From assembly GCF_008107695.1 (NCBI RefSeq), contig NZ_VIRG01000052.1, positions 1-64,000 on the forward strand: a DNA stretch of 64,000 nt, given 5' to 3'. Below, piece by piece: positions 8,824 to 18,052 of the stretch. This DNA comes from Stappia sp. BW2 (GTDB taxonomy: Bacteria > Pseudomonadota > Alphaproteobacteria > Rhizobiales > Stappiaceae). A program made the translations under genes and the position numbers. Below the pieces are notes generated by a model, which saw only the letters and a program-made list of their open reading frames with translations, made no database searches and had not been told where the DNA came from. Position 1 is the stretch's first letter, and every line of letters begins with the position of its first letter.

Positions 8824-8874
8824 CAATTTCAACGAGGCGCGTCGGTGTGCCTTATTTTCTGAAAGGAACATAAC

Positions 8875-9819
8875 ATGTCTAATACACAGACCCGTTTACC
8901 ACACCAAACGGACTGCATCTTCCTGACCGACGGCGGATCAGAAACTTGGCTTATGTATAAGCGCGGGTTCGAACTTTTGAATTTTAGTGCCTTTCATTTG
9001 CTGAACGACAAACCGGCAACTGCAGCATTGCGGGAATACTACGCCGCATTCGCCCGTGTGGCGGTGAAGCTTGGAACGCCCTTCATCTTTGACAGCCTGA
9101 CCTATCGCGCAAGTCGAGACTGGGGGGCATTGCTTGGATACTCCACCGAAGGGTTGGCAGAGATAAACCACAAATGCATCGAACTCTATCGCACATGCGC
9201 CGCCGAGGCAGGTTTGGCGAGGGAAAACATAGTCCTAAGCGGCTGCATCGGGCCAAAGGGCGACGCCTATAAGTTATATAAAGGTCTCTCGGCCGAGAGT
9301 GCCGAAAGCTACCACCGAGAGCAGGTTGATACGTTCAAGGCTGCTGGTGCAGATATCATCACAGCGCTGACGCTAAGCACGACGGCCGAGGCGATTGGCA
9401 TCGCAAGGGCCGCAGCCGAAGCTGGTATGCCATCGGTCATAGCCTTTACGATTGAAAAAGACCGCAAGCTTCGCAGTGGCGAAACGCTTAAAGAAGCGAT
9501 CCAGACAGTCGATGCTGCGACGTGCAATGCACCCGCTTACTATATGATAAATTGTGCGCATCCCGTGGATTTCGGCCCCTCACTGACGGGCGAGCCTTGG
9601 GCAGACCGCATCCGCGGCCTGCGGGCCAACGCATCCTCTTTGGATCATGGGACTTTGTGCAAGTTGGGTCATCTCGACGAGGGCAACCCGGATGAGCTGG
9701 CTAGGCAGTATGTTGGCATCCGCTCCGCGCATCCGAAAATGAATGTCTTTGGCGGGTGTTGCGGCACGGATCATGTTCATGTCGAGACAATCGGCCGGGC
9801 GCTGTTGGCTGCTTCATAA
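8875..9819 (+). CDS. Homocysteine S-methyltransferase (MmuM/BHMT-like)
   Basis: This 314-residue TIM-barrel protein of the homocysteine-binding family (Pfam S-methyl_trans) transfers a methyl group from S-methylmethionine, betaine or a similar donor to homocysteine, forming methionine. The three zinc/thiolate ligands are visible: C227 in MINCAHP and C295-C296 in GGCCGTD. The N-terminal LTDGGSETWL and the FDSLTYRAS block are typical. AAGGA precedes the ATG. The gene lies 51 bp after the MddA-like gene, probably in one transcript. A relic of a second copy lies upstream at 7784-7960. The methyl donor cannot be read from sequence. Confidence 0.87.
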   Translation: MSNTQTRLPHQTDCIFLTDGGSETWLMYKRGFELLNFSAFHLLNDKPATAALREYYAAFARVAVKLGTPFIFDSLTYRASRDWGALLGYSTEGLAEINHKCIELYRTCAAEAGLARENIVLSGCIGPKGDAYKLYKGLSAESAESYHREQVDTFKAAGADIITALTLSTTAEAIGIARAAAEAGMPSVIAFTIEKDRKLRSGETLKEAIQTVDAATCNAPAYYMINCAHPVDFGPSLTGEPWADRIRGLRANASSLDHGTLCKLGHLDEGNPDELARQYVGIRSAHPKMNVFGGCCGTDHVHVETIGRALLAAS

Positions 9820-9840
9820 GGCGGTTTTGACCCAATCCTT

Positions 9841-9893
9841 GGATCCCGCCCTGTTGGGATCCGTTCCCCCGATAGCCCTGAAAGGCTATCTTT
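9841..9893 (+). terminator. Tandem hairpins after the homocysteine methyltransferase
   Basis: Two hairpins follow the stop codon: GGATCCC ... GGGATCC (9841-9862) and GATAGCC-CTGAAA-GGCTATC (9871-9890), the latter followed by TTT. They probably end the mddA-methyltransferase transcript. The T-run is short, so termination may be partial. Confidence 0.5.
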
Positions 9894-10126
9894 GAAAAGA
9901 ACTTCACAATGACTTTGATGAAACAGCCTTGGTTGCGACGGGAACGTTCATTCGCTTATTCGAATGTTCTGAGGTTGGGCGTATCTGGTGTCCGGATCGC
10001 GCTGACGGTAGGAACAGTTTTCGAGGCCGTTCTCACCCCTCTAGCTTTGCGCCGACACGGATTCACCACCGTTTTCCTGCCCCGAGCGAAGGGGTACGCA
10101 GTGTAACAAAGATCCGGGCAACCGTA

Positions 10127-10969
10127 TTGGGGTTTGGCGCTGTGTTGATGTGGGCATTGCTTGCGCTATTCACGGTCAAGACTGTTCCGCTTCCCCCTTT
10201 TCAACTGACCTCAATGGCCTTTGCGATTGGTGGAACGCTTGGCCTGTGCTGGATCGTTGTCAGGGGTGATGTACGGTCTCTCAGTAAGGTGAGCTGGAAG
10301 GTCTATGCCTTTGGGACTGGGGGGGTGTTCGGCTATCATTTCTTTTATTTCTCGGCTTTACGCCTTGCACCGGCCGCAGAAGCGGGGCTTATCGCTTATC
10401 TCTGGCCGCTCCTGATCGTGTTGTTGTCGGGCCTTCTCCCCGAAGAGCGCCTCAAATCAGGGCATATTGTTGGTGCTCTGACTGGTTTTGCAGGGGCGGC
10501 CATCATTGTCACTCAAGGCGGAACACGTTTTGAAGCGAGCGGCGCATTGGGGTACGTGTTGGCTCTTTTGTGTGCTTTCACGTGGTCCAGTTACTCTGTC
10601 ATGTCTCGGAGGTTTGGCCTGACACCGACTTCTAGCGTTGCAGTGTTCTGCCTGGCAACGTCGGTCCTGTCTGGCATCGCTCATGTGGGTCTTGAGACGA
10701 CAATCTGGCCGGTTGAACCAACTGCCTGGCTTGCTGTCATTGGCTTGGGCGTCGGCCCTGTCGGACTGGCATTCTTCGTGTGGGACGTGGGTGTGAAACA
10801 CGGCGATATTCAAATATTGGGCGTCGCGTCCTATGCTGCCCCGCTGCTTTCAACATTTGTTCTCGTGGTCGCCGGTATCGCCGACATGACGTTGGCATTG
10901 CTTTTGGCAAGTGTGTTTATCACACTTGGGGCTGTCCTGGCCGCGCGTGCTAGCCGATCCAAGGCATAA
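10127..10969 (+). CDS. EamA/DMT-family transporter (start uncertain)
   Basis: This is a drug/metabolite-transporter-superfamily permease with about ten predicted membrane helices and two EamA repeats, such as GLIAYLWPLLIVLLSGLLPEE and the matching second half ending LASVFITLGAVLAARAS. Such proteins export amino acids or other metabolites. The reading frame is open from a TTG at 9929, but the 58 codons before VTKIRATVLGFG do not look like protein. At the place where relatives start there is a GTA codon, and the nearby GTG (10101) is followed at once by a stop. I list the TTG at 10127; GTG 10142 or ATG 10148 are alternatives. A damaged start, and hence a pseudogene, is possible. Confidence 0.72.
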   Translation: MGFGAVLMWALLALFTVKTVPLPPFQLTSMAFAIGGTLGLCWIVVRGDVRSLSKVSWKVYAFGTGGVFGYHFFYFSALRLAPAAEAGLIAYLWPLLIVLLSGLLPEERLKSGHIVGALTGFAGAAIIVTQGGTRFEASGALGYVLALLCAFTWSSYSVMSRRFGLTPTSSVAVFCLATSVLSGIAHVGLETTIWPVEPTAWLAVIGLGVGPVGLAFFVWDVGVKHGDIQILGVASYAAPLLSTFVLVVAGIADMTLALLLASVFITLGAVLAARASRSKA

Positions 10970-11253
10970 GGGATGGCGTCATTTCTGACATTCGCCATGT
11001 CGCTGAGAGTCGGCAAAAAGGGCTCGGAGTTGCCGTGTGCTACATCGCCCCCAAGGTCAGCAGTGGGCCGTGACTTGCCTTGCCGCTTTGCGTCCCCATT
11101 CGCGTCATTCACAAATTTACATCAAGGTCCTGAAACCGGTCATTCAATTTTGCTCTTATCGGCACCGAATCATATAGTCCGCGTCACATCTGCGTAGCTC
11201 GACCGCGCCGGGTGCCGGGCGTGAAGGCTGGAATTTGATTGGAATTGAGCTTC

Positions 11254-12420
11254 TCAGCTCTTCAAGGGCCTTCGTCCGTCGCGATAGGCATTGCCGGCCG
11301 ATATCTGTGAGCCGGTCATGAAGCTTGCGAAGATCGGTAGACACGCAGCGCCCAGAACGCCGGAATTCGTTCCGAGGGTCGAGGCCTTGAACGGGGCATT
11401 GGGAAGCCCGCGGGAAGGACCGGGGAGGCTGATGTCGGTGAGCCGATCCACGAGGGCGGTGTTGAAGCGATCGGGCAAACGCCCGCCGACAAAGATCACT
11501 TCGGGATCAATAAAGGCGGTTATGACACGCCCAACCTCGGCAATCTGGCCTGCCGAACGATCGAGCCAGTTCTCGACAAGTGGTTCGGTATCTTCGCAAA
11601 GTGCTGCAAGATCGAAAATGTCGGCGATGTCGATACCGTTGTGCTGCAGATACTCGACCAAGTCCTGTCCGGAAGGGCGCGGCGTGTCATAGGGAAAGAG
11701 CACGCCCGGTTTCGAGGCATTGCCATGCGCGCCGCGAAACAGCTGACCATTGAGGACGGCGCCACCGCCCACGCCGTGGCCAATATGGAGAAGAAAAAAG
11801 GTGTCGTATGCAGAGGCTGCACCGTAAAGAAACTCGCCAAGCGTAGCACAGACGCCATCCGTATCGACATTGCAGGGCATGGCGAGGGCTTCGCAAAAGG
11901 CCGGCGCTAACGCGTGTCGGTCAAGATCCGGGAAATACTCGTGCGCAAGCAGCACTTTGCCATCGGGTGCGAAACCGCCGGGCAACGAGATGCCGGCACC
12001 AACCACGCGCCGGGTCGGGATACGGCTGGCCCTCAAGGCGGCTGCCGCTCGCTCGCTCGCAAGTGCTGTGATCGAATCGACAGTGATCCTGTCGATCCGC
12101 ACGCTGTCTACCGCAACGATATCGCCCGCAAGATCGACGATCGCCAGATCGAAGCGGCCGCGCATGAAGTTGATTCCGATCGAATAGGCCTGCCCCTTGC
12201 GGATCGACAGCGTCTTGCGCGGCTGGCCCTTCTGGCCGGCCCGGTCGGCAGTTTCCGTCAGGAGGCCGTTTTCCACCAGGCTGGTCACCAGGCGCGAGAC
12301 CGTCGGCGGTGTCAGTCCCGTCGCATCCGCGATCACGGCGCGGGATGTCCCTCTGCCGCGCAGGACAAACTCCATCAACTGTCGCTCATTAAACGTCAGG
12401 GGCAATCTGAGATCGGTCAT
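11254..12420 (-). CDS. ROK-family transcriptional regulator (NagC/XylR-like)
   Basis: This is a 388-residue ROK protein with an N-terminal winged helix (about residues 10-65; TSRAVIADATGLTPPTVSRL) and a C-terminal actin-like sugar-kinase fold with GAGISLPGGFAPDG and GHGVGGGAVLNG. The typical ROK zinc CxCGxxGC motif is not evident, and a KPGVLF segment occupies that region. ROK regulators sense sugars or sugar phosphates. It diverges from the ABC transporter-isomerase-phosphatase operon at 12579 and is probably its repressor. The ATG at 12420 was chosen because the HTH begins soon after; an upstream TTG at 12486 would add 22 non-conserved residues. Confidence 0.9.
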   Translation of the reverse strand: MTDLRLPLTFNERQLMEFVLRGRGTSRAVIADATGLTPPTVSRLVTSLVENGLLTETADRAGQKGQPRKTLSIRKGQAYSIGINFMRGRFDLAIVDLAGDIVAVDSVRIDRITVDSITALASERAAAALRASRIPTRRVVGAGISLPGGFAPDGKVLLAHEYFPDLDRHALAPAFCEALAMPCNVDTDGVCATLGEFLYGAASAYDTFFLLHIGHGVGGGAVLNGQLFRGAHGNASKPGVLFPYDTPRPSGQDLVEYLQHNGIDIADIFDLAALCEDTEPLVENWLDRSAGQIAEVGRVITAFIDPEVIFVGGRLPDRFNTALVDRLTDISLPGPSRGLPNAPFKASTLGTNSGVLGAACLPIFASFMTGSQISAGNAYRDGRRPLKS

Positions 12421-12578
12421 TCTGCTTTGGTAGCCGAAGTCATGGCCGGCTGCCAGAGGGGGATGGAAAAATATTAAAGTGCGCAATGTAATTTAAATGT
12501 CATCGAAGGGCGCTATCCCTTCCCATGCCCTGCAACGCACCAATCGTTTCCCATCAAGCTGTCGAAAGGACATGACCA

Positions 12579-13589
12579 ATGACTGCGATTGTCAAGTTTA
12601 CCGGGCTTGCTGCCCTTTGCCTTACGGGTCTTGTAACCCATGCCATTGCCAAGCCGCTGATCGTCTACACGCCGCAAGCCGTCGATCGCCTGCCCGAAAT
12701 CGAAGCCTTTGTCGAAGAACACGCCGATATCGACGTCGAATTCGTCAATATGGGTGGCGGCGCCGTTTATGACCGCGTTCTCGCCGAGCGCAACAATCCG
12801 CAGGCAGATGTGATTTTCGGGCTGATCGATTTCCTCACTGCCGGCCTGAAGCTAGAAGGCGTTCTTCAGCCCTATGAACTCGAAAACCTTGAAGGCCTTC
12901 CGGCCATCTACCGCGATCCTGACGGCTATTTCTATGGCTACCGCCAGACCCCGATTACCCTGAGCTACAATGCCGATCTGCTGTCTGCCGAAGATGCGCC
13001 CCAGTCCTGGGAAGAACTGGCGGATCCAGAATGGAACGGCAAGTTCATGATAGGTGCTCTGACCTGGCAGACCACGCGGGCGATCCTCGCCGGTCTCTTC
13101 ACCCGCCAGATCGATTCTGACGGTCAGATGACGGACGAAGGCTGGGACTGGTTCAACAAGTTCTATGACAATGCCGTAATATATGAAGACGGCATGAACC
13201 GCGCCGAGCTGATGGCGTCCGGCGAGAATGTCGTGTCGCTCAATCACTATCAGGGCGTTCAAAGTGATGCCGCCAATGGCGGTTATGACTATGCCTATGT
13301 CAACACGGTGGGCGGCACCCCGATCGTTGTTGAAAGGAACGCCATTCTCGCGGGAACCGACAATCTCGAAGATGCGCTGGCCTTCCTCGAAGTGGTGCAG
13401 TCCGTGGAGTTTCAGGTCTGGAATGCCGAGACCTTCGGCGTGATCCCGGTTCACCCTGACGCTGTTGCCCAGTCCCCCGCCGAAATCCGCGCGGCCGCTG
13501 AAATGTTCACCACCCAGGCGATCGACTGGGACCTGATGGCGGAAAATCTCGACGGTTGGCTGGAGCGCATCCAGCTGGACATGCTCTGA
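12579..13589 (+). CDS. ABC transporter periplasmic substrate-binding protein (AfuA/FbpA-like)
   Basis: This 336-residue family-1 extracellular binding protein has a clear signal peptide (about residues 1-24, cleaved after HAIA). The mature start PLIVYTPQAVDRLPEIEAFVEE and ADVIFGLIDFLTAG match the group that contains ferric-ion (FbpA) and sugar-phosphate (AfuA) binders. The tandem tyrosines expected of a ferric-ion site were not apparent by eye. Together with the isomerase and phosphatase downstream, this favours a phosphorylated polyol or sugar as ligand, which is inference. It is the first gene of a five-gene operon controlled by the divergent ROK gene. Confidence 0.85.
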   Translation: MTAIVKFTGLAALCLTGLVTHAIAKPLIVYTPQAVDRLPEIEAFVEEHADIDVEFVNMGGGAVYDRVLAERNNPQADVIFGLIDFLTAGLKLEGVLQPYELENLEGLPAIYRDPDGYFYGYRQTPITLSYNADLLSAEDAPQSWEELADPEWNGKFMIGALTWQTTRAILAGLFTRQIDSDGQMTDEGWDWFNKFYDNAVIYEDGMNRAELMASGENVVSLNHYQGVQSDAANGGYDYAYVNTVGGTPIVVERNAILAGTDNLEDALAFLEVVQSVEFQVWNAETFGVIPVHPDAVAQSPAEIRAAAEMFTTQAIDWDLMAENLDGWLERIQLDML

Positions 13590-13648
13590 GCCTCAACCGA
13601 AACCGACCGCCGGTGAACGAACGCCGGCGGTCATCCGGGACTTTGGAT

Positions 13649-14647
13649 ATGATCGAACTGCAGGAAATTGACGTCACCTTCGATGGCAAAAGAGTGATCG
13701 AGAAGCTTTCGCTTTCTGTCTCTGATGGAGAGTTTTTCACGCTTCTCGGCCCGTCAGGTTGCGGAAAGACAACGCTTTTGCGCACGGTTTCAGGTTTCGT
13801 TAATCCGAGCGCCGGGAGGGTTTACATCAATGGCCAAGACGTCAGCGCGCGCCCTCCGGAAGATCGCGGCATCGGCGTCGTTTTTCAGAACTACGCGCTG
13901 TTTCCGCATATGAGCGTCTACGACAATGTAGCTTACGGCTTGCGCACCGCCGGCGCGTCCCGGGCAAGGATCCGCGACGAGGTGCCCCGCGCGCTGGAGC
14001 GGATCGGCGTGGCGGATCATGCGCGCAAGAAGCCTGCCGAGCTCTCCGGCGGTCAGCAGCAAAGGGTCGCCATCGCCCGCGCGCTGATCCTCGGCACGAA
14101 AGTGCTGTTGTTTGACGAGCCGCTGTCAAACCTCGATGCCAAGCTGCGCGAGGTCATGCGCGACGAAATCCGCGATATCCAGACACGGCTCGGGCTGACC
14201 GTCATCTATGTCACCCATGATCAGCAGGAAGCGCTGGCGATCTCTGACCGGATTGCGGTTATGAATGCCGGAAAAATCCGCCAGATCGGGTCACCACGCG
14301 CGCTCTATACGGCGCCGGCAGACCGTTTCGCCTGCACCTTTATCGGTGAGACCAGCCGTCTGCCCTCGCATCTGCTTCCAGGCCATGCGGATGTGAAAAA
14401 GGAGGCCTATGTGCGACCGGAACATATCCGGATCGGCGCTGCCGAAAAGAACGACGATCTCGGCTTTGAAACAAGTCTCGAGCGCGTCACTTTTCTGGGA
14501 GCACGGCAACGCCTCCAGCTGCGCCACGGGAATGCAAGACTGATTGCCGAAGCGCCGTCCGACTTTATTGCCGGCGCACCCGACGCCGTCATCGCCGTTC
14601 ATGTCCGGCGCTCCGATCTCCTGTTGTTCGATGAGGCATCTGCATGA
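13649..14647 (+). CDS. ABC transporter ATP-binding protein (FbpC/PotA-like)
   Basis: This is a 332-residue ATPase with Walker A GPSGCGKTT, Q-loop FQNYALFPHM, signature LSGGQQQRVAIARAL and Walker [13 protein letters not shown], followed by a C-terminal TOBE-like regulatory domain. It energises the import system with the neighbouring binding protein and permease. The ATG at 13649 was chosen because the ATPase domain starts there; the frame is open further upstream but overlaps the preceding gene. Its stop overlaps the permease start by 4 bp, indicating translational coupling. Confidence 0.93.
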   Translation: MIELQEIDVTFDGKRVIEKLSLSVSDGEFFTLLGPSGCGKTTLLRTVSGFVNPSAGRVYINGQDVSARPPEDRGIGVVFQNYALFPHMSVYDNVAYGLRTAGASRARIRDEVPRALERIGVADHARKKPAELSGGQQQRVAIARALILGTKVLLFDEPLSNLDAKLREVMRDEIRDIQTRLGLTVIYVTHDQQEALAISDRIAVMNAGKIRQIGSPRALYTAPADRFACTFIGETSRLPSHLLPGHADVKKEAYVRPEHIRIGAAEKNDDLGFETSLERVTFLGARQRLQLRHGNARLIAEAPSDFIAGAPDAVIAVHVRRSDLLLFDEASA

Positions 14648-16386
14648 GTGCGCTTGTAAACGCGGTGGCCAGGTCGCAGTCGCGCCTTTCCTGGCCGCAG
14701 CCCGGCCGCATCCTTTACCTGTGTGCGCTGGCCGCTCTTGCCTGGGCGATTATCACCTTTCTTTACGTGCCGCTCGGCAGTGTGTTTACCACGGCCTTTC
14801 TGCAGGAAGACCATACGGCGGGCGAGACCATTGCCCGTCTGGCAGGCGCGCGCAACGTGCGCTCGGCGCTTTGGAACACATTCTGGATGACGGGCGCGAC
14901 CGTCATCACGGTCAATATTGTCGGCCTGTTTCAAGTCGCCGCGCTCGAATTCTTCAAGGTGCGCGGATCGGGAATCTTGAAGATCGCCTATGCCACGCCA
15001 CTGGTTTTCGGGTCCGTCACGGCGATCACCGGCTATAATTTCGTCTACGGGTCTTCCGGCGCGGTAACGGATCTGCTTGCCTATGTCTTTCCCGGCATTG
15101 ATCGCAACTGGTTTCACGGCTGGCCGGCGGTGCTGATCGCGCACACCTTCTTGATGACACAGTACCATTTCCTGTTTCTGCGGGCGGCCATCCGCCGCGT
15201 CGATTTCGCCACTGTGGAGGCGGCTCGCTCGCTCGGCGCTTCTCCGATGCGCGCACTTGTGCAGATCGTCTTCCCGGTTATTCTGCCAACCATTTTTGCC
15301 GTATCCCTGCTGGTGCTGCTCGCCGCCCTGACGTCGCTTGCCGCGCCGGCCATTCTTGGCGGACGCGAATTCCGCATGCTTAACCAGATGATTCTGGGCC
15401 TCAATTCCATTCGCCGGCAGGATATGGCAGCCATGCTCGCCCTGCTTTTGGGGGCGATATCGCTCGCGGTCTTTCTCGCCTTGCGCTGGATCGAAAGAGG
15501 CCAGCGCTACGTCGGGGGCGCAAAGACGCCGATTCCGATGCAGCGGATCGTTCTCAAGAATCCGGTTGCCAGTGCTCTGGTCCAGTCTTTCGCATGGTTG
15601 CTGTTCGTCATCTACGCAACACCAGTCCTGTTCACGATCCTGTTCTCCTTTGCCCCCTCAAGGTCGATCGCCACCGACATCTTTCCGCGCAACCTCACAC
15701 TTGAAAATTACCGCGCGGTTTTTGGCGCACAGCAGACGCTGGAACCACTTGTCAACTCCGTGATCATGTCGATCATGGCAATCTTCGCCGTATTGCTGCT
15801 GGCGCTTTTTGCCGGACGGTTGATCACCCGGACGCGTTCGCTGATCGGCGGCGTAGTCGAATTCTCGCTGTTCATACCCTGGATCCTGCCGTCATCTCTC
15901 GTCGCCATCGGCATCATACTCGCCTTTGATGCACCCAATCCGCTGATCGGCGGGGAGGTTCTGCTTGGCTCCTACGCAATTCTGCCGATTGCCTATGGCA
16001 TCTTGATCGTACCGATGATGGTGCGCCTGATCAGCGCCAGCATGGTCGGTCTGGATCCGGCTCTGGACGAGGCAGCCCAGGCTTTGGGAGCCGGCCCGCT
16101 GCGCCGCTTTGCGAGCATCACATTGCCGCTTCTCGCCCCGGTCCTGATTCTGGTTTCGGCTTTGGCTTTCAACGACCTCGTCAACGAATATACCGTCTCG
16201 GCTTTTCTCTATAACCCGAATAATCGCCCTCTTGGCATCGCCATCGCCGTTTTTGCCACGGCCAATGATCCCGAAGCGCTGGCCAAGGGTCTCGTCTATG
16301 CGACGCTCGTCATGGGTGTCTCCTTCATCATCATCATGACCGCTGACCGCTTCGGTCTCGGCCGTGCCCCGATTACCGCTGCCTGA
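14644..16386 (+). CDS. ABC transporter permease, fused two-domain (FbpB-like)
   Basis: This 580-residue permease has about twelve transmembrane helices and is two binding-protein-dependent transport domains joined in one chain, as in FbpB/AfuB. Each half carries an EAA loop for contact with the ATPase: VEAARSLGASPMRALVQI in the first half and DEAAQALGAGPLRRFASI in the second. It overlaps the ATPase gene by 4 bp. The transported compound is inferred to be a sugar or polyol phosphate from the downstream enzymes. Confidence 0.92.
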   Translation: MSALVNAVARSQSRLSWPQPGRILYLCALAALAWAIITFLYVPLGSVFTTAFLQEDHTAGETIARLAGARNVRSALWNTFWMTGATVITVNIVGLFQVAALEFFKVRGSGILKIAYATPLVFGSVTAITGYNFVYGSSGAVTDLLAYVFPGIDRNWFHGWPAVLIAHTFLMTQYHFLFLRAAIRRVDFATVEAARSLGASPMRALVQIVFPVILPTIFAVSLLVLLAALTSLAAPAILGGREFRMLNQMILGLNSIRRQDMAAMLALLLGAISLAVFLALRWIERGQRYVGGAKTPIPMQRIVLKNPVASALVQSFAWLLFVIYATPVLFTILFSFAPSRSIATDIFPRNLTLENYRAVFGAQQTLEPLVNSVIMSIMAIFAVLLLALFAGRLITRTRSLIGGVVEFSLFIPWILPSSLVAIGIILAFDAPNPLIGGEVLLGSYAILPIAYGILIVPMMVRLISASMVGLDPALDEAAQALGAGPLRRFASITLPLLAPVLILVSALAFNDLVNEYTVSAFLYNPNNRPLGIAIAVFATANDPEALAKGLVYATLVMGVSFIIIMTADRFGLGRAPITAA

Positions 16387-16406
16387 CCATCTGAAAGGAT
16401 TTTCCC

Positions 16407-17330
16407 ATGGAGACCTGTATCACCTGCTGGTATCTGCCCAATCACCCGCGTTGGTATGACGAGGGGATTCGTCACACGCTGAATGAAATCCGCGCCGCTG
16501 GTTTTACCCATGTGAACTGGAACCCTGACGCCGGCTACTCCTACGTTTACGCAACGTCAGAAATGGACTTCATCGCGAGGATGCTGGATGATGCGGGATT
16601 GCGCGCCTGGTGCGTGCACGGTTCTCACGGCAAGAACGGCGTCACCGAAGTCGGCGGTGGCATGATGGAAACCCGCAAGGATTTTCTCTCGTCCCATGAA
16701 TGGCAACGCCAGGCCGGCCTCGACCTGATCCGCAACCGGTTGGCGTTTGCCGCCAGAATCGGTTCACCGTCCGTGGTCATGCATGTCGACCTCGACGAGA
16801 CGGAACTGCGCGACCCGGCCGCTCACGCCGCCTTCTACGACCGTTTCCACCGCTCCTTTGATGAGATCGCCGAAGATTGCCTACGCACCGGCGTCAAGAT
16901 TGCGGTTGAGAACCTCAACGGCGCACCGATCGAGCGCAGCCTTGAAATGTTCGGCAAGCTGTTTGAGCAGCATTCGGCGGATACCGTCGGGCTTTGCTAT
17001 GATTGCGGCCATGCCGAGCTTTCCGAGCCCGGCCAGTTCCGCATTCTCGAAAATCACGGCGACCGCCTGATCGCGACCCATCTTCACGATAATCGCTCGG
17101 TGCGCGATGATCATCTTCTGCCGGGCGACGGCGATATCGATTTCGACCGGCTGATCCGCCTAATTGCCGCGACCGACTACGCGGCGCCACTGACCTTCGA
17201 AACGCCACATCGGGCGCACGGCATGGGCTACAGCCTGGGCGATGCCGCCTTCTTTGAGCGGGCGCAGTCGCGGATCGCTCCATTGGAGAAGAAGCTTGCC
17301 GAATTGAGGGCCAAAGGAGCAACTTCATGA
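16407..17330 (+). CDS. Sugar phosphate isomerase/epimerase (AP-endonuclease-2-like TIM barrel)
   Basis: This 307-residue protein has the xylose-isomerase-like TIM-barrel fold. Expected metal ligands lie in VENLNG (Glu), LCYDCGHAE (Asp/His), THLHDN (His) and TFETPH (Glu). Relatives isomerise or epimerise sugars, inosose or ketoacids. It sits 20 bp after the ABC permease and overlaps the next gene by 4 bp, so it should act on the imported compound. No closer functional assignment can be made from sequence. Confidence 0.85.
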   Translation: METCITCWYLPNHPRWYDEGIRHTLNEIRAAGFTHVNWNPDAGYSYVYATSEMDFIARMLDDAGLRAWCVHGSHGKNGVTEVGGGMMETRKDFLSSHEWQRQAGLDLIRNRLAFAARIGSPSVVMHVDLDETELRDPAAHAAFYDRFHRSFDEIAEDCLRTGVKIAVENLNGAPIERSLEMFGKLFEQHSADTVGLCYDCGHAELSEPGQFRILENHGDRLIATHLHDNRSVRDDHLLPGDGDIDFDRLIRLIAATDYAAPLTFETPHRAHGMGYSLGDAAFFERAQSRIAPLEKKLAELRAKGATS

Positions 17331-18052
17331 CAGCAAGGCCGCCGCTCGATGTTGCCCGGGAGGTCGCCGAGGAAGTCGGCGCCTTCTGCCTGTCAAATTG
17401 GGGCCACGTCGATCCTGCCGACATCGAGGCGAAGGCACCGCGCGACTTCGTCAGCACCGTTGACCGGAAGGCCGAAGATATCGCCCGTGACCGGTTATTG
17501 CATTACTATCCCGACATCCCTGTCGTGGGCGAAGAACGTGGCGGCAAGGCGGAGGGCACGTTCTGGATCGTCGATCCGCTGGACGGCACGTCGAATTTCC
17601 TCTCCGGCCTGCCGCTCTGGTGTGTTTCGATCGGACTGGTTCGCGAGGGTGTGCCGGTTTTGGGCGCTATCGTCGCTCCGGCCCTAAAGTTTTCTGTTTC
17701 CGCAACGACACAGGGTTCAGGTGACGTGACGACCATCTCTCCGTTTCCCGGCGGCTTCAATCGCTGCATCGCCGTTGGTAGAAATCCCGGAAGCTCCCGA
17801 GCGCGACGGGAGACCCGCGAGGTCGATCTGGAAGAAGCAGGCTTTACGCTGGTCAATCTTGGCAGCTGCGCCCTCTCACTGGCATTCGTCGCAACTGGCC
17901 GGCTGGGCGGCTATGTCGAATTTGGTACCCGGCTTTGGGACTGTGCAGCAGGCGCCGCCATTTGCAAGGCTGCCGCTCGTCCCCTGCGGCTTGGTTGTAT
18001 AGCCGAAGAATTCCGCATTGACATTGAAGCGGGCTTTGGCGTTCTAGATTGA
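17327..18052 (+). CDS. Inositol monophosphatase family protein
   Basis: This 241-residue enzyme belongs to the Mg-dependent inositol monophosphatase superfamily. Motif 1 DPLDGTSNFLSGLP carries the metal-binding aspartates, and GEERGG supplies the upstream glutamate. The C-terminal LWDCAAGAAICKAA matches the WDxAAG motif that binds the third metal and substrate. It would dephosphorylate a sugar or inositol phosphate. Being the last gene of the ABC-isomerase operon, it suggests that the imported substrate is phosphorylated or becomes so. Its N-terminal ATG overlaps the preceding stop. Confidence 0.88.
   Translation: MTARPPLDVAREVAEEVGAFCLSNWGHVDPADIEAKAPRDFVSTVDRKAEDIARDRLLHYYPDIPVVGEERGGKAEGTFWIVDPLDGTSNFLSGLPLWCVSIGLVREGVPVLGAIVAPALKFSVSATTQGSGDVTTISPFPGGFNRCIAVGRNPGSSRARRETREVDLEEAGFTLVNLGSCALSLAFVATGRLGGYVEFGTRLWDCAAGAAICKAAARPLRLGCIAEEFRIDIEAGFGVLD

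Noticed and set aside
12579-16386. Annotation of the ABC system as a simple ferric-iron importer
   Set aside because: Operon partners (isomerase, phosphatase, ROK regulator) fit a sugar or polyol phosphate better; heme uptake is separately encoded at 28937-35296.
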